Source: Cyclobacteriaceae bacterium
GTDB lineage: Bacteria; Bacteroidota; Bacteroidia; Cytophagales; Cyclobacteriaceae
Length of the DNA: 53,278 nt
NCBI GenBank assembly: GCA_025055435.1
Contig: JANWWN010000017.1
Coordinates: 1-53,278 of the forward strand
Direction: 5' to 3'
In this document: positions 7,057-16,710 of the stretch, one piece after another
Position numbering within the stretch: the stretch's first letter is position 1
How the letters are laid out: the number at the start of each line of letters is the position of its first letter
Notes under the pieces: generated by a model
What the model was told of the DNA's origin: nothing
Seen by the model: the letters and a program-made list of their open reading frames with translations, nothing else
Databases searched by the model: none
Program-made: the position numbers and the translations under genes

Positions 7057-7515
7057 TCAGCCCTCCGAAGGCTCATCGGTATCAATAAAATTGATCAGGA
7101 TAAAGGTTACCAGCAAACCGGAAAAAACTCCTTCGAGTGCAACAATGAACGATGCAATGTAGGGATTGAGGAAACGGCCCATAGGTTCATTTTCAATGAG
7201 GTATTGCATGAATCCGCGATCGAGCAGCGATACATATAAGAACAGGAAGGCTGCAAAAACCAACGACCCCACGGCCCCGGTGGCAAAGCCTGTAATCAGG
7301 GCGCGGAAATAATGGATGTGTTCTCCGTGTGTGTGTTGAAATTTCTTCAAAGCATAGTAGATTCCGGCAATCAGAATAAAAAGATTCAGCAGCCTAAGCT
7401 CCACTACATGCAGCAGGCCGGCAAACTTCATCACTAGAAAATAAACAATCAGGCCAACGGCAATGCGCAGACCGTAATTAATATGAACCAGGTTAGGGTT
7501 GGTTAGTACATTCAT
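7057..7515 (-). CDS. Four-helix membrane protein, DUF4199-like (152 aa)
   Basis: Four hydrophobic segments are visible at about residues 14-34, 40-57, 72-95 and 120-143, with a His-rich cytoplasmic or periplasmic loop (FQHTHGEHIHYF) between the second and third. The pattern of a reading like YYALKKFQ-, then GxxxGxxxSLVFAAFLFLYV, parallels the DUF4199 proteins at 24558-25606. Function is unknown for the family. The gene stands alone on its transcript, between pepP and the phospholipase-like gene. The small tail DTDEPSEG is acidic. The membrane call is sure, the family link is moderate. Confidence 0.6.
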   Translation of the reverse strand: MNVLTNPNLVHINYGLRIAVGLIVYFLVMKFAGLLHVVELRLLNLFILIAGIYYALKKFQHTHGEHIHYFRALITGFATGAVGSLVFAAFLFLYVSLLDRGFMQYLIENEPMGRFLNPYIASFIVALEGVFSGLLVTFILINFIDTDEPSEG

Positions 7516-7628
7516 GGATGGCTTGGATTAACTGTCCGAAGATTTAAAAATTACCGGTGATTTTCAAATTTTTTTCTTCTGCTGCACCTGCACACGCTAA
7601 ACGCAACCCTAAGGCAATGTTCAATATC

Positions 7629-8597
7629 TTAAAAATCTCCTTCGTGCTCCCTTACCTTCAGCCTGCCGTTCTTCCATTCTTCCAGTAGTTTTTTGCGTTG
7701 CTCCAGTTCCTGTTCTGACGGTGTGTAACGCAGCAGCAACTGAACATCGGGCTGGCCGGCATCTACCCACGCACTGAACCACAGGTCGCCTAACATCCGG
7801 ATGGCCGCACGCATCTGGCGTTGCACCATGCCGTTCAACGCCTGGTGATAAGCCATGGCGAACTCGCGGCTGTACACCCGCACCGTTTGCCTCCCGCGGG
7901 TTTCAAAGGAGTATTTCCGTTCACCAAACTTTTCCGAAAGTTCGCGCTCGATGCGCAACACCGAATCCACCGCCTCGTGTGCCTGCACAATAGCGCTCCA
8001 CACCCGTTTACGTACATCGGTTTCGTAAGTAGCGCTCCCGACCCAAAAATCGTATGAAGCGGATAGTAACTCCGGAACGCGCGATTCCCAGAATGCGTGA
8101 ATGCCCTCCTGACCGGTAAACTGCCCGTTATAGTTTTCGGTGGTATGCAACGGTACATGTGCATCGGCAACGTAATGGCCCAAATCAGCCGAAAGGCGAA
8201 GGATGGCCTCCGCATCGCGCACAAAAAAAGCATCGCGCAGCCGGTAGTAAACAACAGGCAGATGCCAAGGCAAAATGCCATAAGCCTTCAATGTATCCTC
8301 ACTGTATAATGCCACTGCATCTTCCCACTTCCGTGGCATTTTATATACTGCGCTGTCGCCAAAGTGATCAATGTCAATGTAATGTCGTGGCGCCTCATCC
8401 GGCACGGCAAAACGTCTGCGGTCAGGATTAACCGATGCTTCGGTAATGTAGTCGATATGCTTTTTGTAAAACTGTATAAGCGGTGGTGGCAATGTAAACA
8501 CGGCCAGGCGGTTAATTTGCCGGTGAGCATGAAAACCCCAGCCGCCCAGTAAAACTGGCAACCCGGCTAACACGAAAATTTTTGTCACACGCTTCAC
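7629..8597 (-). CDS. Zinc-dependent phospholipase C / S1-P1 nuclease-like secreted protein (322 aa)
   Basis: The fold binds three zinc ions. After a short signal peptide the mature N-terminus would begin near WGFHAHRQINRLAVF, the invariant Trp whose amino group binds zinc in this superfamily, plus a first His. Further ligands sit in RHYIDIDHF, DLGHYVADAHVPLHTTENYN and GIHAFWESRVPE. The family in Bacteroidota is usually labelled zinc-dependent phospholipase C, but the catalytic motifs are shared with S1/P1 nucleases, so the substrate (lipid or nucleic acid) is open. The start is GTG at 8597. It diverges from the M1 peptidase gene with only 31 bp between starts. Confidence 0.75.
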   Translation of the reverse strand: MKRVTKIFVLAGLPVLLGGWGFHAHRQINRLAVFTLPPPLIQFYKKHIDYITEASVNPDRRRFAVPDEAPRHYIDIDHFGDSAVYKMPRKWEDAVALYSEDTLKAYGILPWHLPVVYYRLRDAFFVRDAEAILRLSADLGHYVADAHVPLHTTENYNGQFTGQEGIHAFWESRVPELLSASYDFWVGSATYETDVRKRVWSAIVQAHEAVDSVLRIERELSEKFGERKYSFETRGRQTVRVYSREFAMAYHQALNGMVQRQMRAAIRMLGDLWFSAWVDAGQPDVQLLLRYTPSEQELEQRKKLLEEWKNGRLKVREHEGDF

Positions 8598-8628
8598 TCC
8601 GTGTAATTTACAACCAAATCATTCAGCT

Positions 8629-10221
8629 ATGCTACTCCGCATCTTTTTGCTGCTGGCTTTTCTTCAGCCGGCATGGGCAGCCGATAATTACCCGCGCAAC
8701 GAATCGGTTGACATCAGACGCTACATCTTCCGTCTGGAGCTGAACGACACCACCAACCGCATTGCCGGAAAGGCCACCATCCGCTTCTATACCATAAAAC
8801 CCGTTCGCGAAATCACATTCGATTTGATTGAAGAAACACAGGGTAAGGGCATGCGCGTGGACGAAGTGCGCATGAACAACCGGCAGCTGATATTCAGCCA
8901 TCATGCAGGGCGGCTAAAAATTTTATTTCCATCGGAGATACCGGCCGATCAGGAAACTGAAGTAACCATTAGCTACGCCGGCGTTCCGGCCGATGGATTA
9001 ATCATTTCCAAAAACCGATATGGCGACCGTACCTTTTTTGGTGATAACTGGCCCGATCGTGCCCGGCATTGGTTGCCCTGCATCGATCATCCGTATGATA
9101 AATCGCCTGTTGAGTTTATCATCATCGCTCCGTTGCACTATCAGGCAGTGGCTAACGGTGTGCGCGTGGAAGAAAGCTTTCTCTCTTCCAGGCAAAAGCT
9201 CACGCATTGGCGTGAAGAAGTGGAACTACCTACTAAGGTCATGGTGATTGGTGTGGCCCGGTTTGCGGTGGCCCTTATCGGACGGGTTCAGCACATTCCG
9301 GTGGAAGCGTGGGTTTATCCGCAAAACCGCACCGAAGGATTTTTGGATTATACACCGGCTGTAAACGTGTTGAATTTCTTTAACCGTTTTGTGGCACCTT
9401 ATCCCTATCAAAAACTGGCCAATGTGCAGTCAACTACCCGTTATGGTGGTATGGAAAACGCCAACACCATTTTTTACTTCGAGCGATCAGTTACCGGAAA
9501 AGGACAGGTTGAAAATTTAATTGCACACGAAATTGCCCATCAGTGGTTCGGTAACTCAGCCTCTGAAAAAGACTGGCACCATGTCTGGCTCAGCGAAGGG
9601 TTTGCCACGTATTTCACCCATGTATATCTCGAGCATGCCTACGGCCCTGAACGTCGCAAAGAGGGAATGCTGCGCGACCGCCAGAAGGTGCTCAGTCATT
9701 GTGCCCGTTCGCCTGCACCGGTTATCAACACGGCCATCACAAACTATTCCGAGCTGCTTTCGCCCCATGTATATGAGCGCGCTTCGTGGGTGCTGCACAT
9801 GTTGCGCAGGCAGGTGGGCGATTCGACATTTTTTCAGGGCGTACGCCGTTACTACAACCGCTACAAAGGCAGCAATGCCCTGACAGAGGATTTTAGAAAG
9901 GTGATGGAAGAAGTTTCCGGGCAGAACCTGGAAGGTTTCTTCCGGCAGTGGCTGTACGAAACACCGGTGCCCCGACTGCACCTTACCTGGCAATATGCAA
10001 ATGGCAAAACCACAATTACCGTTACACAAATGCAACCCGGCCCTTTGTTTAACCTGAACCTCGAAGTTGAAATAAAAATGGCCGATGGCACCTCCCGACG
10101 TCAAAACCTGCGGATATCCGCAAAAACCCAGACTTTCAGCTACCCCTCTGCCGGACAACCCGTGCAAATAATAGCCGACCCGGACGTCAACCTGCTTTTT
10201 GAGGAGGTGAAAGGTCGATAA
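8629..10221 (+). CDS. M1-family metallopeptidase, secreted (530 aa)
   Basis: A zinc aminopeptidase of the gluzincin class. A signal peptide (about 1-18, LLRIFLLLAFLQPAWAA) sends it to the periplasm or outside. Residues 25-200 form the N-terminal beta domain, YGGMENANTIF is the exopeptidase motif (GxMEN), and HEIAHQWFGN at 300-309 with Glu323 in WLSEGFATYF gives the HExxH-x18-E zinc site. A catalytic Tyr is likely in the VYERASWVLHMLRR stretch. At 530 aa it lacks the long helical C-terminal domain of PepN and resembles the shorter bacterial M1 group. It stands alone; the rpsT promoter begins right after it. Confidence 0.9.
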   Translation: MLLRIFLLLAFLQPAWAADNYPRNESVDIRRYIFRLELNDTTNRIAGKATIRFYTIKPVREITFDLIEETQGKGMRVDEVRMNNRQLIFSHHAGRLKILFPSEIPADQETEVTISYAGVPADGLIISKNRYGDRTFFGDNWPDRARHWLPCIDHPYDKSPVEFIIIAPLHYQAVANGVRVEESFLSSRQKLTHWREEVELPTKVMVIGVARFAVALIGRVQHIPVEAWVYPQNRTEGFLDYTPAVNVLNFFNRFVAPYPYQKLANVQSTTRYGGMENANTIFYFERSVTGKGQVENLIAHEIAHQWFGNSASEKDWHHVWLSEGFATYFTHVYLEHAYGPERRKEGMLRDRQKVLSHCARSPAPVINTAITNYSELLSPHVYERASWVLHMLRRQVGDSTFFQGVRRYYNRYKGSNALTEDFRKVMEEVSGQNLEGFFRQWLYETPVPRLHLTWQYANGKTTITVTQMQPGPLFNLNLEVEIKMADGTSRRQNLRISAKTQTFSYPSAGQPVQIIADPDVNLLFEEVKGR

Positions 10222-10228
10222 GGGGAGA

Positions 10229-10260
10229 TTTGGCAAATCGGGAAGCAGCCCTTACTTTTG
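10229..10260 (+). promoter_or_regulatory. Predicted rpsT promoter
   Basis: TTTG at 10229-10232 and TACTTTTG at 10253-10260, with 20 bases between, match the Bacteroidota -33/-7 consensus (TTTG, TAnnTTTG) fully. The transcript would start near 10267, about 17 bp before the rpsT start codon. Confidence 0.65.
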
Positions 10261-10283
10261 CAGTCCTTTTAAGTTAAGTTCCT

Positions 10284-10538
10284 ATGGCAAATCACAAATC
10301 GGCCGAAAAACGCATACGTTCCAGCGAAGCACGCCGTCAGCGCAATCGCTATCAGCATAAAACTACGCGTACTTTCATTAAAAAACTGAAAGCCACCACT
10401 TCCAAAACTGAAGCAGAAGAACTCCTGAAGAAAGTGAGCAGCATGCTGGACAAGCTGGCCAAGAAAAATATCATCCACTGGAAAAAAGCTGCCAATCAGA
10501 AGTCACGGCTGGCTACCTACGTCAATTCTTTGAAATAA
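10284..10538 (+). CDS. rpsT: 30S ribosomal protein S20 (84 aa)
   Basis: S20 is a small helical protein that binds 16S rRNA early in 30S assembly. The N-terminal ANHKSAEKRIRSSEARRQRN and the basic helical remainder (TRTFIKKLKATT, later HWKKAANQKSRLATYVNSLK) are diagnostic. Length is standard. It has its own strong promoter at 10229-10260 and a hairpin terminator at 10566-10603, so it is a single-gene unit. The codons use the favoured set expected for a highly expressed gene. Confidence 0.96.
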   Translation: MANHKSAEKRIRSSEARRQRNRYQHKTTRTFIKKLKATTSKTEAEELLKKVSSMLDKLAKKNIIHWKKAANQKSRLATYVNSLK

Positions 10539-10565
10539 TCATAGGTTTGCGTTTAATAAATGCGA

Positions 10566-10603
10566 TTTCCCGGAAGCCCTGCTTGCCGGGAATTTTTATT
10601 TTT
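10566..10603 (+). terminator. Rho-independent terminator of rpsT
   Basis: The stem TTCCCGG (10567-10573) pairs with CCGGGAA (10586-10592), with an inner AAGC/GCTT stem, and is followed by TTTTTATTTTT (10593-10603). This lies 28 bp after the rpsT stop and also shows that the radC frame should not be started at 10560, which would lie in front of this hairpin. Confidence 0.75.
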
Positions 10604-10607
10604 AGCC

Positions 10608-11309
10608 ATGGCTAAGTCCGGCCCCGGCTTTCTTAATATCAAAAAATGGGCAGAAGAAGACCGCCCGCGCGAAAAGTTGCTGCTTAAAGGCAAAGCGTCC
10701 CTGTCCGATGCCGAGCTCATTGCCATTTTAATCGGCACCGGCACGGCCTCACAAAGTGCGGTTGACCTGGCCAAACAGATTCTGCTTTCGGTTGATAACA
10801 ACCTCGATGAGCTGGCTAAACTGAGCGTTGCCGATCTGACGAAAATTAAAGGCATCGGCGAAGCAAAAGCCATCGCCATTGTAAGCGCCCTGGAGCTGGG
10901 CCGAAGAAGAAAAGACTTTACGGAAAAAGAACGCCCGAAAATCAACAGTTCCAGGCTGGCCTTTGAAGAAGTAAAGGCCGACCTGCTCGATCTGGCTCAG
11001 GAAGAATTCTGGATTTTATTGCTGAACCGCGCCACTCAGCTTATCAAAAAACAAAAGGTAAGCGTGGGCGGCATTCATGCTACCTACGTTGACGCAAAGG
11101 TGATTTTCAAATATACCCTTGAAGCCGGAGCAAGCAACATCATCCTTGCACATAACCACCCGTCGGGGAACAGCACTCCCAGCCCGGCCGACCTCGAACT
11201 GACCCGCAAACTGAAAGAAGGCGGAAAACTGCTCGATATTCAACTGATTGACCACATTATCGTGGCAGGCAAAAGTTATCTTAGCTTTGCCGATGAAGGA
11301 CTGTTATGA
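10608..11309 (+). CDS. radC: RadC-family JAB domain protein (233 aa)
   Basis: RadC proteins carry an N-terminal helix-hairpin-helix part (LTKIKGIGEAKAIAIVSALE) and a C-terminal JAB/MPN-like metal-binding domain. The JAMM-type motif is present as HNHPSGNSTPSPAD, starting at about residue 182, with the upstream Glu in the expected place. Despite its name the family is no longer thought to act in DNA repair directly, and its role is unsettled. The ATG at 10608 is used because the more upstream in-frame codon lies in the rpsT terminator. Its stop overlaps the start of the DUF1684 gene (ATGA at 11306). Confidence 0.9.
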   Translation: MAKSGPGFLNIKKWAEEDRPREKLLLKGKASLSDAELIAILIGTGTASQSAVDLAKQILLSVDNNLDELAKLSVADLTKIKGIGEAKAIAIVSALELGRRRKDFTEKERPKINSSRLAFEEVKADLLDLAQEEFWILLLNRATQLIKKQKVSVGGIHATYVDAKVIFKYTLEAGASNIILAHNHPSGNSTPSPADLELTRKLKEGGKLLDIQLIDHIIVAGKSYLSFADEGLL

Positions 11310-11917
11310 AAAAAATTATCTGGCTCATGATTGGTTTTATTAGCATGGCAATTTTGCTCTATACCCTTTCGGGCGGATCGGAAAGTGAAACGGATTACAT
11401 CCGCAAAATTGAAAAATACCGCGCCGATAAAGACCATCAGTTTAAAACCGAGCCCACTTCACCCTTTGCAGGTGATACTACTTTTCACGGACTAAACTAT
11501 TTTCCGGTTGACCCGACCTACCGCATCCGTGCCAGGTTTCTTCCTGCCGGACAAAGGCGTATCATTACATTGCCTACCAGCGACGGAAAGGAGAAGCGTT
11601 ACCGCGAATACGGTTATGCCGATTTCACGTTACACGGTAAAAACAACCGCCTGCTCATACTCGAAATCATCGACATGGGTCCGTATCGCGGAACGTTGTT
11701 CCTTGCCTTTGGCGATGAAACGAGTGCACGCGAAACATACGGTGCCGGCCGCTATCTGGATGTAAAAAAGGAGAAGGGCGCTTCTACCATCCTGCTCGAT
11801 TTTAACTTGGCTTATAATCCGTACTGCGCCTACAACGATAATTATTCCTGCCCGCTGCCACCTCGGGAAAATTTATTGGGTGTGGCCATACGGGCAGGTG
11901 AAAAAAATTACAAGTAA
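11306..11917 (+). CDS. DUF1684 domain-containing membrane-anchored protein (203 aa)
   Basis: An N-terminal hydrophobic segment (residues 4-21) is either an uncleaved anchor or a signal peptide. The remainder shows the DUF1684 pattern: SPFAGDTTFHGLNYFPVDPT, a beta-rich core, TLFLAFGDETS, then GRYLDVKK and the strongly conserved DFNLAYNPYCAYNDNYSCPL with two Cys, ending in AGEKNYK. The family's function is unknown. It is translationally coupled to radC by a four-base overlap, a link that may reflect only local operon structure. Confidence 0.85.
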   Translation: MKKIIWLMIGFISMAILLYTLSGGSESETDYIRKIEKYRADKDHQFKTEPTSPFAGDTTFHGLNYFPVDPTYRIRARFLPAGQRRIITLPTSDGKEKRYREYGYADFTLHGKNNRLLILEIIDMGPYRGTLFLAFGDETSARETYGAGRYLDVKKEKGASTILLDFNLAYNPYCAYNDNYSCPLPPRENLLGVAIRAGEKNYK

Positions 11918-12011
11918 TCATACAACCAGCATTCAACAACTTTCATTTCCGAATAAGCTTTTCATACTTAAACTTTCTGACCCTCACCGGTCTTGACTTA
12001 TGTCTTGCATC

Positions 12012-12044
12012 TTGCGTTCATTTCTGCCTTCTTCTGTATTTTTG
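12012..12044 (+). promoter_or_regulatory. Predicted promoter of the pheT operon
   Basis: TATTTTTG at 12037-12044 is a perfect -7 element (TAnnTTTG), and TTG at 12012-12014 lies 22 bases upstream. The start codon at 12059 is 15 bp after the -7 box, so the leader is short. Confidence 0.55.
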
Positions 12045-12058
12045 ACCCTTAACCTGAT

Positions 12059-14476
12059 ATGACCATCTCCTACAACTGGCTGCGGGAATACATTCACCTG
12101 CCTGAATCACCCGAAGAAACCGGTCGGTTGCTTACCGGCACCGGACTGGAAGTGGAAAGCATTGAAACTTTTTCTACTATCAAAGGAAACCTCGAAGGCC
12201 TTGTAATTGGCGAAGTCCTGACCTGTGTTAAGCACCCCAATGCCGATAAACTGTCGTTGACCACCGTTGACGCCGGCACAGGAAAAACCCTTCATATTGT
12301 ATGCGGTGCACCCAACGTGGCAGCCGGCCAGAAAGTAATTATTGCCCTGCCGGGAACTACGTTGTATCCGTATAAGGGCGAACCTTTCACGATTAAAACC
12401 ACCAAAATACGCGGTGAAGTATCGGAAGGAATGATTTGTGCCGAAGATGAAATCGGCTTGTCCGACAACCACAACGGCATTATCGTACTTACTACCAACC
12501 TGCCCAATGGCACACCGGCTGCCGAACTGTATAAACCTTATTCCGACTACCGCATCGAAATCGGACTTACGCCCAACCGGGCCGATGCCGCCTCGCACAT
12601 TGGCGTAGCCCGCGACCTGAAAGCAGTACTGAACCGTGAAGTGAAGTGGCCTTCCGTTGAAAAGTTCTCAGCCGATGACCGCAGTTTACCCATCCGCATA
12701 ACCATTGAAAACCCACAAGCCTGCATCCGCTACTCCGGTGTAACCATTTCGGGAGTAACCGTAGGCGAGTCGCCCGCCTGGCTGAAAAACAGACTGCTGT
12801 CTATTGGACTTACGCCCATCAACAACATTGTTGATATTACCAACTTTGTGCTGCACGAATGCGGACAGCCGCTACATGCATTTGATGCCGATGCCATTGA
12901 CGGAAAGCACATCATCGTAAAAACATTAAAAGAGGGCACGCCTTTCGTTACGTTAGACGGCAAGGAGCGCCTACTTACCGCAAACGACCTGATGATTTGC
13001 GATGAAACAAAAGGCCTGTGCATAGCCGGTGTGTTTGGCGGAAAACAATCGGGTATTACCGGAAAAACCACCAACGTATTTCTGGAAAGTGCCACTTTTT
13101 TATCGGATTACGTGCGCAAAACCGTGCTTCACCACGGCCTGAAGACCGATGCGGCCTTCCGCTTCGAGCGCGGCACCGACCCCAACCTTACGGTATATGC
13201 CTTACAACGTGCTGCTGTGCTGATTAAAGAAATTGCCGGGGGAAAAATTTCTTCCGATATCACCGACATCTATCCACACCCGGTAAAAAACCGAACCATC
13301 ATGGTAAAGGACAGAAACGTTAACCGGCTGATTGGCAAAACGATTCCACGCGAAGAAGTCTTTTCCATTCTAAAGCGTCTCGATATCGACATCATCGAAT
13401 CCGCTTCCGAAAGTTACACCGTAAGTGTTCCGCCTTACCGCGTGGATGTAACGCAGGAAGCCGACATCGTGGAAGAAATACTGCGCATACACGGTTTCGA
13501 CAACATTGAACTAAAATCCTATACATCCAGCGATTACCTTTCGGAGTTCCCGGAAAAAAGTCCGGATAAGTTTCGCAGAGCGTTAGGCGAAATGCTGGCC
13601 GGCAGCGGTTTTTACGAAATCTGGACCAACTCGTTAACGCGGAAAGCTTATCAGGAAAAACATCAGCTCAAATTTGACAGCGAGCCGGTGGAAATCCTGA
13701 ATAAACTCAGTGAAGAGCAGGGCATCCTCCGCCAAACTTTATTGTTTACCGGACTGGAAGTGTGTGCCTATAACATTAACCGCAAACAGAAAAATTTAAA
13801 GCTGTTCGAATTTGGCAAGGTGTACGGTAAAAAAGATGATGCCTGCCACGAAGAAGAACGCCTGGCCCTGTTTGTTACCGGTCTTGCCGAGGCCGAAAAC
13901 TGGCAACGTCCGCCACGCGAAGTTACCTGGCATGACCTGGCGCAACATGTGTACGACGTGCTGGAAAAATCCGGCATCACCAGCATCCAACAAAACGAAA
14001 TCCGGGATAAACGCTTTGAATATGCTTCCGGATTATCCACAAATCATTCACGTATTGGCCTGGTTGGAAAAGTAAGTTCAGCTTTGTTAAAAGATTTAGG
14101 CATCAAACAACCGGTATTTTTTGCCGAACTCGATTGTGCCTTGCTTTTCCGGCAGGCAAATCCTATGTTCGTGTTCAGGGAGGTGCCGCGCTACCCTGAA
14201 GTAAGACGCGACTTATCGCTGGTGCTGGATAAACAGGTGAAGTTTGAAGCGATACGCAAGGTTATATTGGCCACCGAAAGCCGGCTGATTAAAGAACTGC
14301 TGGTTTTCGATGTGTACGAAGGCGAAAAAATTCCGGAAGGGAAAAAAGCATATGCGCTGGGATTGATACTGTTGGACGAAAGCAAAACCCTGACGGATGA
14401 AGAAATAGACCAAACCATGCAGCGCCTGATGCATGCCTGCGAGCAGCAGTTAGGCGCTGTTATCCGAAAACAGTAA
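12059..14476 (+). CDS. pheT: Phenylalanine--tRNA ligase subunit beta (805 aa)
   Basis: The beta subunit of the (alpha-beta)2 enzyme recognises tRNA-Phe and edits misacylated Tyr. All domains are in order: an N-terminal domain with the EMAP-type tRNA-binding fold (about 40-150, with KHPNADKLSLTTVD and IVCGAPNVAAGQ), B3/B4 editing (about 215-390), B5 (405-470), catalytic-like core (490-680) and the C-terminal FDX-ACB anticodon-binding domain (710-805, FREVPRYPEVRRDLSLVLD). The length is standard. pheS is not adjacent, as is usual in Bacteroidota. It is the first gene of an operon with the ZapB-like gene, zapA and rny. Confidence 0.97.
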   Translation: MTISYNWLREYIHLPESPEETGRLLTGTGLEVESIETFSTIKGNLEGLVIGEVLTCVKHPNADKLSLTTVDAGTGKTLHIVCGAPNVAAGQKVIIALPGTTLYPYKGEPFTIKTTKIRGEVSEGMICAEDEIGLSDNHNGIIVLTTNLPNGTPAAELYKPYSDYRIEIGLTPNRADAASHIGVARDLKAVLNREVKWPSVEKFSADDRSLPIRITIENPQACIRYSGVTISGVTVGESPAWLKNRLLSIGLTPINNIVDITNFVLHECGQPLHAFDADAIDGKHIIVKTLKEGTPFVTLDGKERLLTANDLMICDETKGLCIAGVFGGKQSGITGKTTNVFLESATFLSDYVRKTVLHHGLKTDAAFRFERGTDPNLTVYALQRAAVLIKEIAGGKISSDITDIYPHPVKNRTIMVKDRNVNRLIGKTIPREEVFSILKRLDIDIIESASESYTVSVPPYRVDVTQEADIVEEILRIHGFDNIELKSYTSSDYLSEFPEKSPDKFRRALGEMLAGSGFYEIWTNSLTRKAYQEKHQLKFDSEPVEILNKLSEEQGILRQTLLFTGLEVCAYNINRKQKNLKLFEFGKVYGKKDDACHEEERLALFVTGLAEAENWQRPPREVTWHDLAQHVYDVLEKSGITSIQQNEIRDKRFEYASGLSTNHSRIGLVGKVSSALLKDLGIKQPVFFAELDCALLFRQANPMFVFREVPRYPEVRRDLSLVLDKQVKFEAIRKVILATESRLIKELLVFDVYEGEKIPEGKKAYALGLILLDESKTLTDEEIDQTMQRLMHACEQQLGAVIRKQ

Positions 14477-14480
14477 CTGA

Positions 14481-14777
14481 ATGGACCAGGAAATACTTAA
14501 AACCCATTTCACCGCACTGGAGCGAAAGATTGCGGTGCTGATAAACGAACACAAACGCCTGAAAGACGAAATCCGCCAGTTAAAAACCGAGAATCACGAG
14601 CTGCGGCAGCTGCTGCAAAGCCGCGAAGAACAACTGGAGCATTTCAGAAATCAGGCGAAAATCGCTAAACTTGTCGATAATTTACGTTCGGAAGACGGAA
14701 GTGCTTCGGAATTAAAGAAAAAAGTTGACGACTATATCAGGGAAATCGACAAATGCATAGCCTATTTAAGCCGATAA
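14481..14777 (+). CDS. ZapB-like coiled-coil protein upstream of zapA (98 aa)
   Basis: Almost the whole protein is a predicted coiled coil: heptads of Leu/Ile run through residues 5-62 (for example LKDEIRQLKTENHELRQLL), followed by a short linker and a second helix with VDDYIREIDKCIAYLSR. It has no signal peptide. Position four bases after pheT and 17 bases before zapA suggests a role at the division ring. Similar coiled-coil proteins occupy this position in other Bacteroidota. The division role is inferred from position and shape, since ZapB-type proteins have low sequence conservation. Confidence 0.7.
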   Translation: MDQEILKTHFTALERKIAVLINEHKRLKDEIRQLKTENHELRQLLQSREEQLEHFRNQAKIAKLVDNLRSEDGSASELKKKVDDYIREIDKCIAYLSR

Positions 14778-14794
14778 ACCTGTAAGCCGCAAAC

Positions 14795-15082
14795 ATGGAA
14801 GAGTTATCCATACGCATAAAAATAGCCGACCGCGAATACCCGATGAAGGTAAAGCCACAGGACGAAGAAAAAGTAAGGCAGGCCGGCCGGCTCATCAATG
14901 AACGCATCGCAGCTTACAGAAACCAGTTCGGCATTGAAGATAAACAGGACCTGCTGGCCATGGTGGCCTTCGACAGCCTGGTGGAAAAAATGACTTCCGA
15001 AGAGAAGCAACAGGTTTTCGGCCAGGCGCTCATGGAAAAAGTAAATCACCTGAATAACCTCGTCACCCAGTCCATTCTTTAA
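14795..15082 (+). CDS. zapA: Cell division protein ZapA (95 aa)
   Basis: ZapA bundles FtsZ filaments. The N-terminal strand-rich head (IRIKIADREYPMKVKPQDEE) followed by KVRQAGRLINERIAAYR and a C-terminal helix (LLAMVAFDSLVEKM, then a long helix to the end) is the ZapA pattern. Length fits. The gene follows the coiled-coil gene and precedes rny in the same operon, an order common in Bacteroidota. The start codon ATG at 14795 has no competing alternative. Confidence 0.88.
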   Translation: MEELSIRIKIADREYPMKVKPQDEEKVRQAGRLINERIAAYRNQFGIEDKQDLLAMVAFDSLVEKMTSEEKQQVFGQALMEKVNHLNNLVTQSIL

Positions 15083-15132
15083 TCCCCTTCCGCCCATTCC
15101 GGACAGGTGTTTAACTTCTAACCCTTCGTGCT

Positions 15133-16710
15133 ATGGGCGAACAAACTTTCATATGGGCCGTTGTCGGCATAGCCACAGCCGCCACCATCGGATTAAGTTT
15201 CCTCATCGGATACCTTTTTTATAAGCGCAAACTGAAAAACCACCAGCAGGAGCTCGAACAAAAAGCCCAACTCATGCTGAAGGAAGCTGAAATAGCTGCC
15301 GAGAACATCAAAAAAGACAAGATTCTGGAGGCCAAGGAAAAAATCCTCAAAATGAAAACAGAATTTGAGGAAGAAGCCAACCGGAAGAAAAACCTCATCA
15401 TCAGCAACGAACAAAAAGTAAAGCAGCGCGAACAGCAGGTTAGCCGCGAACTGGAACAGGTAAAACGCCGTGAGGCCGAGCTGAATGAACTTCAGCAAAA
15501 CCTGCAGCAGCAGCTGGAGCTGGTAAAGAAGCGCAGAGAAGAACAGGAAAAATTCAACCAGCAGAAAGTACAGATTCTGGAAAATATTTCGCGCCTCACG
15601 GCCGAGGAAGCGCGCGAACAGCTTATCGCCTCCCTAAAAGAGGAGGCCCAGGCACGCGCTGCCGCTTACATCAAAGACATTATGGAGCAGGCCCGGCTTA
15701 CGGCCACCAAAGAAGCCAAAAAAATTGTGGTAGAAACCATCCAGCGTACAGCCACCGAACACGCCATCGAAAACTGCGTGTCGGTATTTAACCTGGAGAG
15801 CGATGACATTAAAGGAAAAATTATCGGTCGTGAAGGGCGCAACATCCGCACACTCGAAGCTGCCACCGGTGTGGAGTTGATTGTGGACGACACGCCCGAA
15901 GCCATCATCATCTCCGGCTTCGATCCGGTAAGGCGCGAGATTGCCCGGCTGTCGTTACACCGGTTGGTACAGGACGGACGCATTCACCCGGCGCGCATCG
16001 AGGAAATCGTAGCCAAAACCGCCAAACAGATTGAAGAAGAAATTGTAGAGATTGGCGAACGCACGGTGATTGAACTCGGCATTCACGGTCTCCACCCCGA
16101 GCTGGTTAAACTGGTGGGCCGCATGCGCTACCGCTCCTCTTACGGACAAAACCTGCTGCAGCACTCACGCGAAGTAGCCAACCTGTGTGCCATTATGGCC
16201 GCCGAACTGGGCCTGAACGTGAAGCAGGCTAAACGCGCCGGACTACTGCACGACATTGGTAAGGTGTGGCCCGAAGAACTGGAGAAACCCCATGCGCTGG
16301 TAGGTATGGAGCTGGCGCAGAAATACAAGGAACACCCCGTTGTGTGCAACGCCATTGGCGCCCATCACGATGAAATTGAGATGACCAGCATCATTGCCCC
16401 CATCGTACAGGCCTGTGATGCCATCAGCGGTGCGCGCCCCGGTGCACGGCGCGAAGTGATTGAACAATACATCAAGCGCCTGAAAGACCTGGAAGAACTG
16501 GGCATGAGCTTCGATGGTGTGGAAAAATGCTATGCCATTCAGGCGGGCCGCGAACTGCGTGTGATACTGGATGCCGAAAAAGTGAGCGATGAACGGGCCA
16601 GTCAGCTGAGCTTCGAAATATCGCAGAAGATTGAACGCGACATGCAGTATCCGGGTCAGATAAAAGTTACCGTTATCCGCGAAAAGCGCAGCGTGGCCTA
16701 TGCCAAGTAA
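15133..16710 (+). CDS. rny: Ribonuclease Y (525 aa)
   Basis: RNase Y is a membrane-anchored endoribonuclease that starts mRNA decay. Visible parts in order: a transmembrane segment (about 6-28), a long Glu/Lys/Gln-rich coiled coil (30-190), a KH RNA-binding domain (about 215-280, with [18 protein letters not shown]) and an HD domain (about 330-430) with the metal-binding AGLLHDIGK and AHHDE. The C-terminal domain ends with [18 protein letters not shown], as in other RNases Y. Length is normal. It is the last gene of the pheT operon. No clear terminator follows. Confidence 0.96.
   Translation: MGEQTFIWAVVGIATAATIGLSFLIGYLFYKRKLKNHQQELEQKAQLMLKEAEIAAENIKKDKILEAKEKILKMKTEFEEEANRKKNLIISNEQKVKQREQQVSRELEQVKRREAELNELQQNLQQQLELVKKRREEQEKFNQQKVQILENISRLTAEEAREQLIASLKEEAQARAAAYIKDIMEQARLTATKEAKKIVVETIQRTATEHAIENCVSVFNLESDDIKGKIIGREGRNIRTLEAATGVELIVDDTPEAIIISGFDPVRREIARLSLHRLVQDGRIHPARIEEIVAKTAKQIEEEIVEIGERTVIELGIHGLHPELVKLVGRMRYRSSYGQNLLQHSREVANLCAIMAAELGLNVKQAKRAGLLHDIGKVWPEELEKPHALVGMELAQKYKEHPVVCNAIGAHHDEIEMTSIIAPIVQACDAISGARPGARREVIEQYIKRLKDLEELGMSFDGVEKCYAIQAGRELRVILDAEKVSDERASQLSFEISQKIERDMQYPGQIKVTVIREKRSVAYAK

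Noticed and set aside
8490-8630. Promoters between the divergent genes at 8597 and 8629
   Set aside because: Only 31 bp separate the starts and no clear TAnnTTTG elements were found in them.
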